Origin: Candidatus Eisenbergiella intestinipullorum
Lineage (GTDB): Bacteria; Bacillota; Clostridia; Lachnospirales; Lachnospiraceae
Reading direction: 5' to 3'
Assembly: GCA_019119815.1 (NCBI GenBank)
Contig: DWWH01000075.1
Location: 1-61,505, forward strand
DNA: 61,505 nucleotides
Below are positions 33,330 through 42,064 of this stretch, in pieces. The position numbers were made by a program, and so were the translations under genes. Position 1 is the stretch's first letter, and the number at the start of each line of letters is the position of its first letter. The notes under the pieces were generated by a model, which did not search any database, had not been told where the DNA came from, and worked only from the letters and a program-made list of their open reading frames with translations.

Positions 33330-34340
33330 TCATCCCTTCATATCCTCATCGATCAGCTTCTGAACCAGTTCCGCAAGCTCGCCTCTGGTGAGTCCCTCCA
33401 GCCCCTGCGGGAGCTGGCGGAAGAGAGGCAGTCTGCATTTTCTGGTATTTTCCAGGATGTCCTCGTGATTCAGACAGGCAAGCAGCGCCTCGTATTGTTC
33501 CTGCTTTGCCGCCGCAAAGCCGTCATCCCGGACGATGGTATATACCCGGAAGCAAAGCTTCAGAATGTCGAAAAGGCCGTTGATCACCTCTGACAGATCC
33601 AGGATCACATATTCATACAGCCCGCTCTGGCTTACCTCTTCCAGCAGTTCCAGCCATTCCTCCTTTTCCACCCTCTGCAGGTCCAGACAGGAGAAGGCTG
33701 GCGGAATATAGTCCAGGCCGTTCAGCTTTTGTGTCATTCCCTCCAGCCGGTATGGGAACCTTCCGTCCCTGTTGTGCAGAAAATAGATCAGATCAGACAG
33801 ATCTGCCTGAAATTCCTGCCGCAGCATTTTTCCGAAGCCGGAAAAACATTCAAAGTTCAGATAAAGCACCTTGTGTTTCCGGGCAAGAAGCTGCCCGAGA
33901 GTAAAAGAAAAGGTAGTTTGAAGACACCGTCCAACCGGTGAATAGACGCCGATCAGCTTCATCCGCCCCTGTTCTCCCAGGCGGGAGGCAGGCGGAAGAA
34001 TCCCTGTTCTGGCCGTAAGTTCCAGAACCTTTCTGACCACTGCTTCTACGGATTGATATTTGTCGATCCACAGCTCTCCCGGAGGACCTTCTCCCCCCTC
34101 AGCCAGAACGATCAACTGGTCCGCCTGCCATTCTCCGGCGTATTGCTCATACAGCGGCTGGGAAACGATCAGGACCGGCACGCTGTTTCGCTGTACAAAC
34201 TGTTCCCAGGATTCCCGCTCTGTAAATACCCGGATTTCAAAGGGAAAGCTATCTCCGCCTCCGCTGCGGCTCAGATAGTCCAGAAAATGAGAGGCGTAAT
34301 CCTGTTCTTCATCACATATCGCAAGAATCTTTTTTCTCAA
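33330..34340 (-). CDS. tadZ: TadZ/CpaE-like ParA-superfamily protein with degenerate P-loop
   Basis: 336 residues. N-terminal receiver-like domain (KILAICDEEQDYASHFLDYL) and a ParA/MinD-like domain. The P-loop region reads LIGVYSPVGRCLQTTFSFTL, without the GKT lysine of KGGVGKT, while the rest of the fold (VLYLNFECFSGFG, YEYVILDLSEV) is kept. TadZ/CpaE proteins place the Tad machine in the cell; some lack full ATPase signatures. It is the first gene of the ten-gene Tad operon; the promoter is 170 bases upstream. Confidence 0.8.
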   Translation of the reverse strand: MRKKILAICDEEQDYASHFLDYLSRSGGGDSFPFEIRVFTERESWEQFVQRNSVPVLIVSQPLYEQYAGEWQADQLIVLAEGGEGPPGELWIDKYQSVEAVVRKVLELTARTGILPPASRLGEQGRMKLIGVYSPVGRCLQTTFSFTLGQLLARKHKVLYLNFECFSGFGKMLRQEFQADLSDLIYFLHNRDGRFPYRLEGMTQKLNGLDYIPPAFSCLDLQRVEKEEWLELLEEVSQSGLYEYVILDLSEVINGLFDILKLCFRVYTIVRDDGFAAAKQEQYEALLACLNHEDILENTRKCRLPLFRQLPQGLEGLTRGELAELVQKLIDEDMKG

Positions 34341-34507
34341 AAAAATTCCCCCTTTGCTGCACAGAAATTCTCCCGATCTGTTTTCTCAGTCTGACTGTTC
34401 TCAGGAAATACATGAAAGAAAAATGAAACGTATAAGACTCACAGATGACGGATCCCCTGAACGGGAATTCCGTATTCAGAATCAGGCAGTCCCGCCTGAT
34501 GACATGA

Positions 34508-34536
34508 AGTATATCCTATCTTTTCCGGCTTGTCCA
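34508..34536 (-). promoter_or_regulatory. sigma-A promoter of the Tad/Flp operon
   Basis: TGGACA, 17-bp spacer, TATACT on the minus strand. It starts a transcript with a leader of about 160 bases before tadZ. A further TTGACA lies near 34563. In the rest of 34341-34680 I see no gene and no clear regulator site. Confidence 0.75.
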
Positions 34537-34680
34537 TAGACAACGGGAAGAAAAATCAATTTTGTCAATAATCGCCAACAAATTGCCCTTTCCATCCCTT
34601 ACAAGCTCTGCAAACGGCGCAGATACGGCATTTCTGCCTGTCAAAAAGCGTCTCTTTCCGCCCCGTTTTCTTCTGCTTTC

Positions 34681-34959
34681 TCACCCCATCAGCCATGCAC
34701 ACACCCGGATCCCGTACAAAAGCAGGACTCCCGGAGCGCCGAACGCTCCGCTGACAAGCAGACTCACAGCCCCCAGCCCCACGCGCACCGGGATCCCCCG
34801 TCCGTCCAGAAAGGCATTCACAAAACAGATGGCCAGCAGTCCCAGCACAGCCCGCAGGATGAAGTTCAGCAGAAGCTGGGTTCTGCTGCGCATGGCAGCC
34901 ACCAGCAGGACCAGCAGGCAGGCCGCTCCTATCATCAGGATTCCCATGGTATGATCCAT
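34681..34959 (-). CDS. bofA: BofA family protein (pro-sigma-K processing inhibitor-like)
   Basis: 92 residues, three hydrophobic segments, with the family C-terminus GLGAVSLLVSGAFGAPGVLL. In Bacillus BofA inhibits the SpoIVFB protease that activates sigma-K during sporulation; many Clostridia keep BofA without that full system. Shine-Dalgarno GAGGGG before ATG 34959. It stands back to back with the yaaL-like gene, whereas in Bacillus the two lie in the same direction (recR-yaaL-bofA). Confidence 0.82.
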   Translation of the reverse strand: MDHTMGILMIGAACLLVLLVAAMRSRTQLLLNFILRAVLGLLAICFVNAFLDGRGIPVRVGLGAVSLLVSGAFGAPGVLLLYGIRVCAWLMG

Positions 34960-35120
34960 CCCGTCCCCTCTTTTCCGGACCGCTCCATTATATGCGGATG
35001 ACCCTTCGTTTCCTTACAGCTTATGTTTTCCGAAGACCGGTTATGCCACGTATATTTTCCCGACGGCCGTGTATACTTAATACAGAACCCGCTGGCAAAA
35101 TACGGAAAGGAACTCCTATC

Positions 35121-35519
35121 ATGAAATTTCATTTCAGCCGCGGCTTCGTCTCCAAAACAGACAAGCCTCTCAACTACCGGGAAAGCCTGATGCTTGATTT
35201 ACAGAAGACGAGATGCGAGCTGGAGGACGCTTACGCCGGATTTGACTATGTTACCGACCCTGCTTTGATCGACTGCTATATTTATGAACAGAACGCCGTC
35301 ATGAAACGATACCGCTATCTGCTCAGGCAGGCCGCGGGGCTTTCTTCTGAAACGCTTTCCCTCCAGGACGCCGTCCGGAGGGCCGCAGATCCGATTTTCC
35401 CGGATACGCCTCCCATATCCGGGCCTTCGGAAAAGTCCCCAGCCGGCAGCGTCCCTTCCGCATCCGCTCCTGCCGGCATATCCGCTGCCGGTGTCGGATG
35501 CCATACCGCCGCCGGTTAG
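35121..35519 (+). CDS. yaaL: YaaL-like DUF2508 protein
   Basis: 132 residues. The first ~85 residues match the small YaaL/DUF2508 family (LMLDLQKTRCELEDAYAGFD; DPALIDCYIYEQNAVMKRY), mostly helical. The last ~45 residues are an Ala/Pro/Ser-rich tail (SAPAGISAAGVG) not typical for the family. ATG 35121 has an AAGGA Shine-Dalgarno; a TATACT -10-like element lies about 50 bases upstream with no good -35. Function of the family is unknown. Confidence 0.78.
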   Translation: MKFHFSRGFVSKTDKPLNYRESLMLDLQKTRCELEDAYAGFDYVTDPALIDCYIYEQNAVMKRYRYLLRQAAGLSSETLSLQDAVRRAADPIFPDTPPISGPSEKSPAGSVPSASAPAGISAAGVGCHTAAG

Positions 35520-35544
35520 TCTTTCGCTCTTACAGGCATGAAAA

Positions 35545-35581
35545 CCTCCCCGAAAACGGTATACTGCCGTCTGCGGGGAGG
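35545..35581. terminator. bidirectional terminator between yaaL and glgB
   Basis: CCTCCCCG pairs with CGGGGAGG, with an inner ACGGTA/TGCCGT stem and short T runs on both strands. Confidence 0.75.
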
Positions 35582-35608
35582 CTTTCCACAAAAATCCCTT
35601 CCTTTTTT

Positions 35609-37531
35609 TCAGAAGATAAAGATCGCAGCACTGGAAGCCGGAAGGTCAAAGGTGATCCGGTACGGGCGATAATCGCTCGGCTTTGAAACCGCACGGATAG
35701 AAGCGGGAATGACAGAACCGTTTCCTCCGAAACGTTTATCGTCGCTGTTCAAAAGCAGTTTATAGGTCTTGCGCCTCGGCACGCCCACGCAGTAATCCGG
35801 CCTGGCCACAGGCGTCATGTTCAGGACGAACAGCAGACTGTTCTTTCCGTCAGAAGACTTCCGGATAAAGCTGTAGGTGCTCCTCTCCGCGTCGTCCGCG
35901 TTGATCCACTCAAAGCCGCCCCAGTCATTATCGATCTCATGCAGGCAGGGATATTTGCGATAAATATTGAGCAGCTCCTTCACATATGCCAGCATACCCG
36001 CATTCAGCTCATCCTGAAGCATGTACCAGTCCAGCTCTCTGGCTTCACTCCATTCCCGTTCCTGAGCAAATTCCTGTCCCATAAACAGAAGCTTCTTTCC
36101 TTCATGGCCGAACATATAGGCATAGCCCGCACGCAGATTTGCGTATTTGTCCGTGCGATAGCCAGGCATCTTGTTGACCATGGAGCATTTCAGATGCACC
36201 ACCTCGTCATGAGACAACGGCAGAATATAATTTTCCGCATTGTTATAGCTCATGGCAAAGGTCATCGCGTAGTGATCGTTCTTCCGGAAATAGGGATCCA
36301 GCTTCATATATTCACAGAAATCGTGCATCCAGCCCATGTTCCATTTGAAGCTGAAAAACAGGCCTCCCTTTTCGATCTCTCCGGTCACAAGAGGCCATGC
36401 GGTGGACTCCTCTGCAATGGTCATCACACCAGGGAAGGCCCCGCGGATCACTGAATTGAGATGCTTGAAAAATTCGATGGCCTCCAGATTCTTGTTTCCG
36501 CCATACTTGTTCGGCAGCCACTCTCCGTCCTTTTTTCCATAGTCCAGATAGAGCATGGAGGCCACCGCGTCCACCCTCAGGCCGTCCACATGAAATTCCT
36601 TGATCCAGAACAGGGCGTTGGCGATCAGGAAATTCTTCACCTCATTCATCCCGTAGTTGAAGATCTTCGTTCCCCAGTCGGGATGCTCTCCCCGCCTGGG
36701 ATCGGGATGCTCATACAAGGGCTGTCCGTCGAAATCCGCAAGTCCATGGGCATCCTTCGGAAAATGAGCAGGCACCCAGTCCAGGATCACACCGATCTTA
36801 TTGCGGTGAAGGGTATTGACCAGATAGGCAAAATCCTCCGGCGTGCCGTAGCGGGAGGTCGGGGCATAATATCCTGTCACCTGATAGCCCCAGGATCCGT
36901 CAAAGGGATGCTCTGCGATCCCCATCAGTTCCACATGGGTGAATCTTACCTTTTTCAGATATGCCACCAGCCTGTCCGCAAATTCCCGATAGGTATAGAA
37001 GCCGTCTTCCGTACCGTCCGGATGCTTCATCCAGGAGCCGATATGGCATTCATAGATCGCCATCGGCTCTTTGTTCATATCCTTTTTGGCCCGCTCCTCC
37101 ATCCAGACGCTGTCGCTCCAGCGGATGCGGGACAGGTCCGTCGTGATGGAAGCGGTGCCCGGACGAAGCTCCGCATAGTTGGCAAAGGGATCCGCCTTAT
37201 ACAGCTTTCTTCCGTCCTGTGTGGTAATCAGAAACTTATACATCTCCCCGCATCCCACTCCGGGGATGAAAAGCTCATAGATCCCGCCGGGCCCCTTTTT
37301 CTTCATCTCGTCCTTCGTCTCGTCCCAGCCGTTGAAGCTTCCGGTCACATGTACCTGTGCGGCATGGGGCGCCCAGACTGCGAAGTAAGTGCCTTTTTTC
37401 CCCTTCTCCACGGAAGGATGCGCACCCAGCTTTTTATAAATGTCATAGTGCGTTCCCTGCGCGAACAGATACTCGTCCGCCTCCGAGATAAAAACCTTCT
37501 CCCTCTTTTTCGTAGTTGCTACACCTGCCAT
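35609..37531 (-). CDS. glgB: 1,4-alpha-glucan branching enzyme
   Basis: 640 residues. An N-terminal CBM48 (YFAVWAPHAAQVHVTGSFNG) is followed by the GH13 barrel with nucleophile Asp in DGLRVDAVASMLYLD, acid/base Glu in TIAEESTAWPLV and Asp in PLSHDEVVHLK. It makes alpha-1,6 branches in glycogen. ATG 37531 follows GGGAGG; the codons upstream are non-coding and hold a GCCGC..GCGGC-type hairpin. It lies 54 bases after the TPR/AAA-like gene, probably in the same transcript, apart from any glg cluster. Confidence 0.93.
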   Translation of the reverse strand: MAGVATTKKREKVFISEADEYLFAQGTHYDIYKKLGAHPSVEKGKKGTYFAVWAPHAAQVHVTGSFNGWDETKDEMKKKGPGGIYELFIPGVGCGEMYKFLITTQDGRKLYKADPFANYAELRPGTASITTDLSRIRWSDSVWMEERAKKDMNKEPMAIYECHIGSWMKHPDGTEDGFYTYREFADRLVAYLKKVRFTHVELMGIAEHPFDGSWGYQVTGYYAPTSRYGTPEDFAYLVNTLHRNKIGVILDWVPAHFPKDAHGLADFDGQPLYEHPDPRRGEHPDWGTKIFNYGMNEVKNFLIANALFWIKEFHVDGLRVDAVASMLYLDYGKKDGEWLPNKYGGNKNLEAIEFFKHLNSVIRGAFPGVMTIAEESTAWPLVTGEIEKGGLFFSFKWNMGWMHDFCEYMKLDPYFRKNDHYAMTFAMSYNNAENYILPLSHDEVVHLKCSMVNKMPGYRTDKYANLRAGYAYMFGHEGKKLLFMGQEFAQEREWSEARELDWYMLQDELNAGMLAYVKELLNIYRKYPCLHEIDNDWGGFEWINADDAERSTYSFIRKSSDGKNSLLFVLNMTPVARPDYCVGVPRRKTYKLLLNSDDKRFGGNGSVIPASIRAVSKPSDYRPYRITFDLPASSAAIFIF

Positions 37532-37534
37532 CTC

Positions 37535-37575
37535 TGCCTCCCTTCCCGCCGCCTCAGACACCCCTGTCCGCTGCG
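37535..37575 (-). repeat. GCCGC/GGCGGC hairpin before the glgB Shine-Dalgarno
   Basis: GCCGC and GCGGC arms enclose an inner GACA-GGGG-TGTC stem, ending just before the GGGAGG of glgB. Confidence 0.5.
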
Positions 37576-37585
37576 GCATTCCTCT

Positions 37586-40504
37586 TTATATGAAATCCCC
37601 TTCGTGCAGGATGATCATATCGTTGTCATCATACCTGCGGGAAAGCAGCACGTCCATCAGGTGCTTCGGCGTCTTCCTTTCGGCATGATTGATCGCTTCA
37701 TCCACAATTTCCCGTACATCCTTAACGGTCACAATATGATCGCTGGTCTGCATATCCTCGATACGCGTATGCAGAGCGAGCCTTCCCAGCTCGTCGATGG
37801 CATATTCCTGCATTCTCGCATACTGACAGCCATAGGCCACCAGCGTGCTGTTATCCAGCGCCTCCACATCAAACCTGGCGTTGAAGAAGGAAGCCATCTG
37901 AGGGTTGTCCTCCAGAAGCTTTCTGATCCTGCGTCTGGTATCCATCAGGATGACCAGGATCCCCCATTTCTCCTGATTCAGCCCCTCCAGAAGCTTTTGC
38001 GCACACGCCTCGCTGATCTCGCCCGCCTTCTCGATCATCAGAGCTCCCCCGGCCAGCTTTTCTACCAGCTCAGCCGGCTGCTTTTTGCTGCTGTTTAAAG
38101 CGCTTCCGGTGATCTTTGCCACTCTGCCGGAAAACCCAGGCTCCTTGGCCTTCAGGTCCTTCACCACATTTTTCGCCAGCTCCAGCGTATCCGATCCGGG
38201 CTCTCCTGTGATGATCAGGTTTCCCGTACAGGCCGTCAGACTGATCTGATCCAGGGCGGAAACCAGGCGCTTCATCGCTCCTTTCGTCGGAACGAAAGAA
38301 GCGAACAGCCTCTTTTCCGCTCCCGTCAGACTGCGGTCTCCTTCCGCCTTGTCGGCCTTCTGTTTCCCGGCAGCTTGTTTTCCGGCGGCCTGCTTTCCGC
38401 TTTGCTCCTCCTTCGGCTCTTCCGCCGAATCCTTCTCCTTTGCCTCCGGTTCCTGCCTCCTCCCGGCATCCGTTCCGGCAGGCACCTGTGCAGCTGCTCC
38501 GGCTTCAGAAGACGTCCTGTCTTCTTCCGGCTCCGTATCAGGCTCTGACGGTTCTAAAACAGCCTCCGGCTCTTTGCCTGCAGGCACAGCTGCTTCCGGC
38601 TCCGGTCCTGCCTGATCTGCCTCTGCGCTCTTTCCTTCCGCTGTCTCCGTTCCTGCTTCCTTTCTTTCCGCAGATTCCGCTGCTGCCTCCTCCGGCCCGG
38701 AGGTCTTCTGTTCCTCTGCTGCAGGCTCTGCCGTCTCTGTCCCTGCTGCTCCCCTGGAAGCCCCTGTCCGGTTCTCCTCCGTCTCCGCCTTCACTTCCGC
38801 AGCCTTCTGCATCATGGCAGCCGCCAGCGCTTCCGCAGCCTTCTGCATCGCAGCGGCCGCCTGGGCTTCCGCCGCTTTCTGCGCTGCCTGAGCCGCCTGT
38901 TCCTCTGTCTCTTCCTGTACCGTCCTGGACACCGGCTCCTGCACCGGCTCCGCCGCTCCGGCCCTTTGAGCCTGAAGTTCTGCTCTCGCAGCCTTTTCCT
39001 GTTCCGCTGCCTCGCGCGCCCCTGCCTGACTGCCCGCTGCAGCCGCAGCCTTCATCGCATTCTGGACCTCTTCCGCCGCCCAGATCTTCGTATGGGCGGA
39101 GATCACGCTGTCCCTGCTGCGCTCTCTGCGGTCTACAGGAATCCGCTCCTCCTTCTGCAGGCGCTCCAGCACACCCTTCCGTGATGTCTCATCAAAATCC
39201 CGGAAAAGCGCTCCTGTCTGTTCCTGCACGCGCTGTCTGATCTCCTGCCTGCGCTTTTCCTCATTTTCGCGCTTCATCTTCTCCCATTCGCGCATGATGT
39301 CTTCGATGTTCATCTGTCCGGTGATCTGCTTTTCCGCAGGATGCTCCTGCGGCATCACTCCGGCCTGTCCATCCAATCCCCGGGGAAGCGTATTGTCGCT
39401 CTTCTTTTCCGTCCGCGCGCTGCGGATCCCCTGCGGCTCCGCCTGTTTCCTCTGCGCATTCTCTGCTTCCCGTTCCGGATATTCTGCCTCCGGTTCCGAA
39501 ATATGGGCCGCCGCGCCGTTCTGTCCTTCGGCATATTCCGGCTGAACATCTGCTTCTTCCGGATATTCCGGTTCTGAATACTCCGGCTGGCCGTACTCAC
39601 TTTCCCGATACGCCGGCTCTGAATATTCCGGCTGAGCGTATGCGGTCTCCGGATATGCCGGCTCCGGTTCCTGACGTCCCTGAGCGGCCATCTTCCGCCC
39701 CTCCTGCATCAGCTCCTGCATGCTCGCAGCAAGCTCCTTCTGCAGATTGATGGTATTATATTTGCCCACATCCATGGTCTTTACCTGGATGTCCATTTCC
39801 TGTCCGGAAGCTCTGCCCTTCGCCGCCTTTGACTGCTGCTTCCCGGCCGGTTCCTGCTCCGCCTCCTCCGGGACCCTCAGTCCCTGTCTGCGCATCATGT
39901 AGGCATCAAACTTCCGCTGCTGGGACGGAGAAAGCGGCTGATGAAGGGTCTTTAATTCCATGGCCTTCATCACATATTTTCCCTCTCCGAACCACAGGAT
40001 CAGTTCATCACATTCCTCCACGCATTTGGTCGCCAGACCCACCCGATGATACAGATACGCCAGCTCATAGGCCCATTTTTCCCGATAGTCCTTTTTCTTC
40101 AGCTCCTCAAGGACCGCGATCCGCTCCTCAAGCCCCACATCCTGCGCCTCATACAGCTTATACTGCAGGACATATCTCCCGCTGTCATTGGGCGCGACCT
40201 GCACAAAATCCTTATAGTATTCGATCGCATGGACCACATCGCCCATTCTGATCGCCAGGTCGCAGAGAGAATACAGGATCATCCTGCCGGACGGATGACG
40301 CTCATTCGCCATCTCAAGCAGAAGCTTTGCATCCTCAAATCTGCGGTTTACCTTGTATACATCGCTGACCGTACAGAGCATCATTACGCTCTTTACCCTC
40401 GTCCAGTCGATCGTATCCGCCACCTTTGCCGCTTCCACATATTTTTTCTGGGAAATCAGCGTTTTTATTTCCTCAGCCCGTATCTTGTATTCATATTTAT
40501 CCAA
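37586..40504 (-). CDS. TPR protein with low-complexity linker and degenerate CbbX/SpoVK-like AAA+ domain
   Basis: About 972 residues. Residues 1-200 are TPR-like helices (YVEAAKVADTIDWTRVKSV; LLEMANERHPSGRMILYSLC). Residues ~240-735 are low complexity: a Pro/Glu/Tyr repeat (QPEYSEPEY), a Lys/Arg/Glu coiled coil and Ala/Gln/Glu repeats. Residues ~735-945 follow the CbbX/SpoVK AAA+ outline, but Walker A reads ITGEPGSDTLELAK (no GKT) and Walker B ALMIEKAGEI, so ATP hydrolysis is unlikely. Only the lid (NPQMASFFNARFDVEALDN) is well kept. The start is probably TTG 40504 with GAGGTG upstream. It is first in an operon with glgB. Role unknown; a scaffold is my guess. Confidence 0.75.
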   Translation of the reverse strand: MDKYEYKIRAEEIKTLISQKKYVEAAKVADTIDWTRVKSVMMLCTVSDVYKVNRRFEDAKLLLEMANERHPSGRMILYSLCDLAIRMGDVVHAIEYYKDFVQVAPNDSGRYVLQYKLYEAQDVGLEERIAVLEELKKKDYREKWAYELAYLYHRVGLATKCVEECDELILWFGEGKYVMKAMELKTLHQPLSPSQQRKFDAYMMRRQGLRVPEEAEQEPAGKQQSKAAKGRASGQEMDIQVKTMDVGKYNTINLQKELAASMQELMQEGRKMAAQGRQEPEPAYPETAYAQPEYSEPAYRESEYGQPEYSEPEYPEEADVQPEYAEGQNGAAAHISEPEAEYPEREAENAQRKQAEPQGIRSARTEKKSDNTLPRGLDGQAGVMPQEHPAEKQITGQMNIEDIMREWEKMKRENEEKRRQEIRQRVQEQTGALFRDFDETSRKGVLERLQKEERIPVDRRERSRDSVISAHTKIWAAEEVQNAMKAAAAAGSQAGAREAAEQEKAARAELQAQRAGAAEPVQEPVSRTVQEETEEQAAQAAQKAAEAQAAAAMQKAAEALAAAMMQKAAEVKAETEENRTGASRGAAGTETAEPAAEEQKTSGPEEAAAESAERKEAGTETAEGKSAEADQAGPEPEAAVPAGKEPEAVLEPSEPDTEPEEDRTSSEAGAAAQVPAGTDAGRRQEPEAKEKDSAEEPKEEQSGKQAAGKQAAGKQKADKAEGDRSLTGAEKRLFASFVPTKGAMKRLVSALDQISLTACTGNLIITGEPGSDTLELAKNVVKDLKAKEPGFSGRVAKITGSALNSSKKQPAELVEKLAGGALMIEKAGEISEACAQKLLEGLNQEKWGILVILMDTRRRIRKLLEDNPQMASFFNARFDVEALDNSTLVAYGCQYARMQEYAIDELGRLALHTRIEDMQTSDHIVTVKDVREIVDEAINHAERKTPKHLMDVLLSRRYDDNDMIILHEGDFI

Positions 40505-40606
40505 GGGTGTCACCTCTGTCGTAAACTGATATGCCGGCGGTCTGCCGTCCGCCCGTCGTAACAGCTGCGGATCTGCAGGAACCGCCGCTGCCCATTACAT
40601 CTTTTA

Positions 40607-40635
40607 AGTTTACCATAGCACCGTGGTATTGTCAA
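40607..40635 (-). promoter_or_regulatory. sigma-A promoter of the TPR/AAA-glgB operon
   Basis: TTGACA, 17-bp spacer, TAAACT on the minus strand, about 100 bases before the start. The gap 40505-40827 otherwise holds the cdaR terminator. Confidence 0.85.
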
Positions 40636-40746
40636 AGTCAAACCGGCCCCTGAAATGCCCGGAAACAGGAATTTCCTGCTTTTTTGTAAACATTTTTTCG
40701 TTAATCAGTTTTTCGTTATTTATATAACGCAGATCATCCGGAAGCA

Positions 40747-40789
40747 CAAAACAAAATACCGGCCATCCTCTCTCAGGATTCGGCCGGTA
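40747..40789 (-). terminator. rho-independent terminator of cdaR
   Basis: TACCGGCC pairs with GGCCGGTA, with inner ATCC/GGAT pairing, followed by TTTTGTTTTG on the minus strand. Confidence 0.85.
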
Positions 40790-40827
40790 CAATTATCCCG
40801 CAGGCTCTGAGCCCTTTCGGGAAAGCT

Positions 40828-41916
40828 TTAATAATCTACAGTCTCCAGATATTTCATATAGCTGACAACCATGAGCGCGATCTTAAAGGTCAGGGCATCG
40901 TCAAATACCCGAATATCAAGCCCCGTGCTCTTCTGGAGCTTTTCAATCCTGTAAACCAGCGTATTCCGGTGGATGAAAAGCTGCCTTGAGGTTTCGGAAA
41001 CATTCAGGTTGTTCTCAAAGAACTTATTGATGGTGGTAAGCGTTTCCTCCTCCATATCATAGGGAACATTATCCCCGAAAATCTCGTCGATAAAGATCTT
41101 GCACAGGTTCACCGGAAGCTGGTAGATCAGACGGCCGATCCCCAGTCTCGAATAAGCGATCACGTTCTTTTCCGCATAGAAGATCTTTCCCACATCCAGC
41201 GCCATCTTGGCTTCCTTATAGGACTTGGATACCTCTCTCAGCTCTCCGACGACAGTCCCGTAGGCAACACGAACGTTCATCATCGCCTCGCTGTTCATCA
41301 TATCAACGATCATATCTGCCGTCTTTTCGATGGTCTCCATGTCATCCGCACGTTCAAGCGCCTTGATCAGAATGATATTCCGCTCGTCCACCGCAGTGAT
41401 ATAGTCGCCGTTCTGACTGGAGAACAGGCTCTTTAAAAGCTCCGTCGCGCTGTTGTCCTTTTCTATCTTCGTTTCGATCAGGTACACGATGCGCGGGCAT
41501 TCCACCTCGATATGAAGCTTCTGCGCACGATTGTAAATATCCACCAGAAGCAGGTTGTCCAGGATCAGATTCTGGAAGAAATTGTTCCGGTCAAACCTTT
41601 CCTTGTAGGCGGTGATCAGGTTCTGAATACAGCTTACCGCGATCTTGCCCACCATATAAACGTCATCACTGGGACCCTGCGCCACCAGAATATAGGCCGG
41701 CTCCCCTTCATCCAGTATCTTCAGAAGATGACGTCCTCCCACCACCTGGCTGTCCGCAGGTGAAGAAGCAAAATTTTCAACGATCTCCCCTGAAATATCA
41801 ATATCCTCTGTTGTGGCGGCAACCTTCATCCCTTCCACATCATAGACTCCCAGATCAACCTTGGTGATCGCCCTCAGTTCATCTATACTGTTCTGTATTA
41901 CCTGATTGGAAATCAT
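40828..41916 (-). CDS. CdaR/PucR-type helix-turn-helix regulator
   Basis: 362 residues. The N-terminal ~135 residues look like the CdaR sugar-diacid sensor (NQVIQNSIDELRAITKVDLG). The middle is a GGDEF-like domain without catalytic motif, and the C-terminus is the PucR HTH (NLNVSETSRQLFIHRNTLVY, then RIEKLQ). It would switch carbon-use genes in response to a small acid or sugar. ATG 41916 has AAAGAGAG upstream. It has its own promoter and terminator and lies next to the ABC ATPase gene, its possible target. Confidence 0.85.
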   Translation of the reverse strand: MISNQVIQNSIDELRAITKVDLGVYDVEGMKVAATTEDIDISGEIVENFASSPADSQVVGGRHLLKILDEGEPAYILVAQGPSDDVYMVGKIAVSCIQNLITAYKERFDRNNFFQNLILDNLLLVDIYNRAQKLHIEVECPRIVYLIETKIEKDNSATELLKSLFSSQNGDYITAVDERNIILIKALERADDMETIEKTADMIVDMMNSEAMMNVRVAYGTVVGELREVSKSYKEAKMALDVGKIFYAEKNVIAYSRLGIGRLIYQLPVNLCKIFIDEIFGDNVPYDMEEETLTTINKFFENNLNVSETSRQLFIHRNTLVYRIEKLQKSTGLDIRVFDDALTFKIALMVVSYMKYLETVDY

Positions 41917-41947
41917 CTCTCTTTCCGTCCTTTCCCAGTCTTCCTCT

Positions 41948-41976
41948 ACTATAATGCAAATTTGAACATCCGTCAA
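41948..41976 (-). promoter_or_regulatory. sigma-A promoter of cdaR-like gene
   Basis: TTGACG, 17-bp spacer, TATAGT on the minus strand, 32 bases before the start codon. Confidence 0.8.
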
Positions 41977-42014
41977 TCCACCCGCAGGGCAGCGTGCTGC
42001 CGGTATTTCTCAGG

Positions 42015-42052
42015 GAAAAAGAAAAAGGGAAGATGCAAATGCACCCTCCCTT
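42015..42052 (-). terminator. rho-independent terminator of the ABC ATPase gene
   Basis: A 13-bp stem (AAGGGAGGGTGCA with TGCATCTTCCCTT, two G-U pairs) followed by TTTTTC on the minus strand. Confidence 0.85.
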
Positions 42053-42064
42053 ATATCCTCATGA

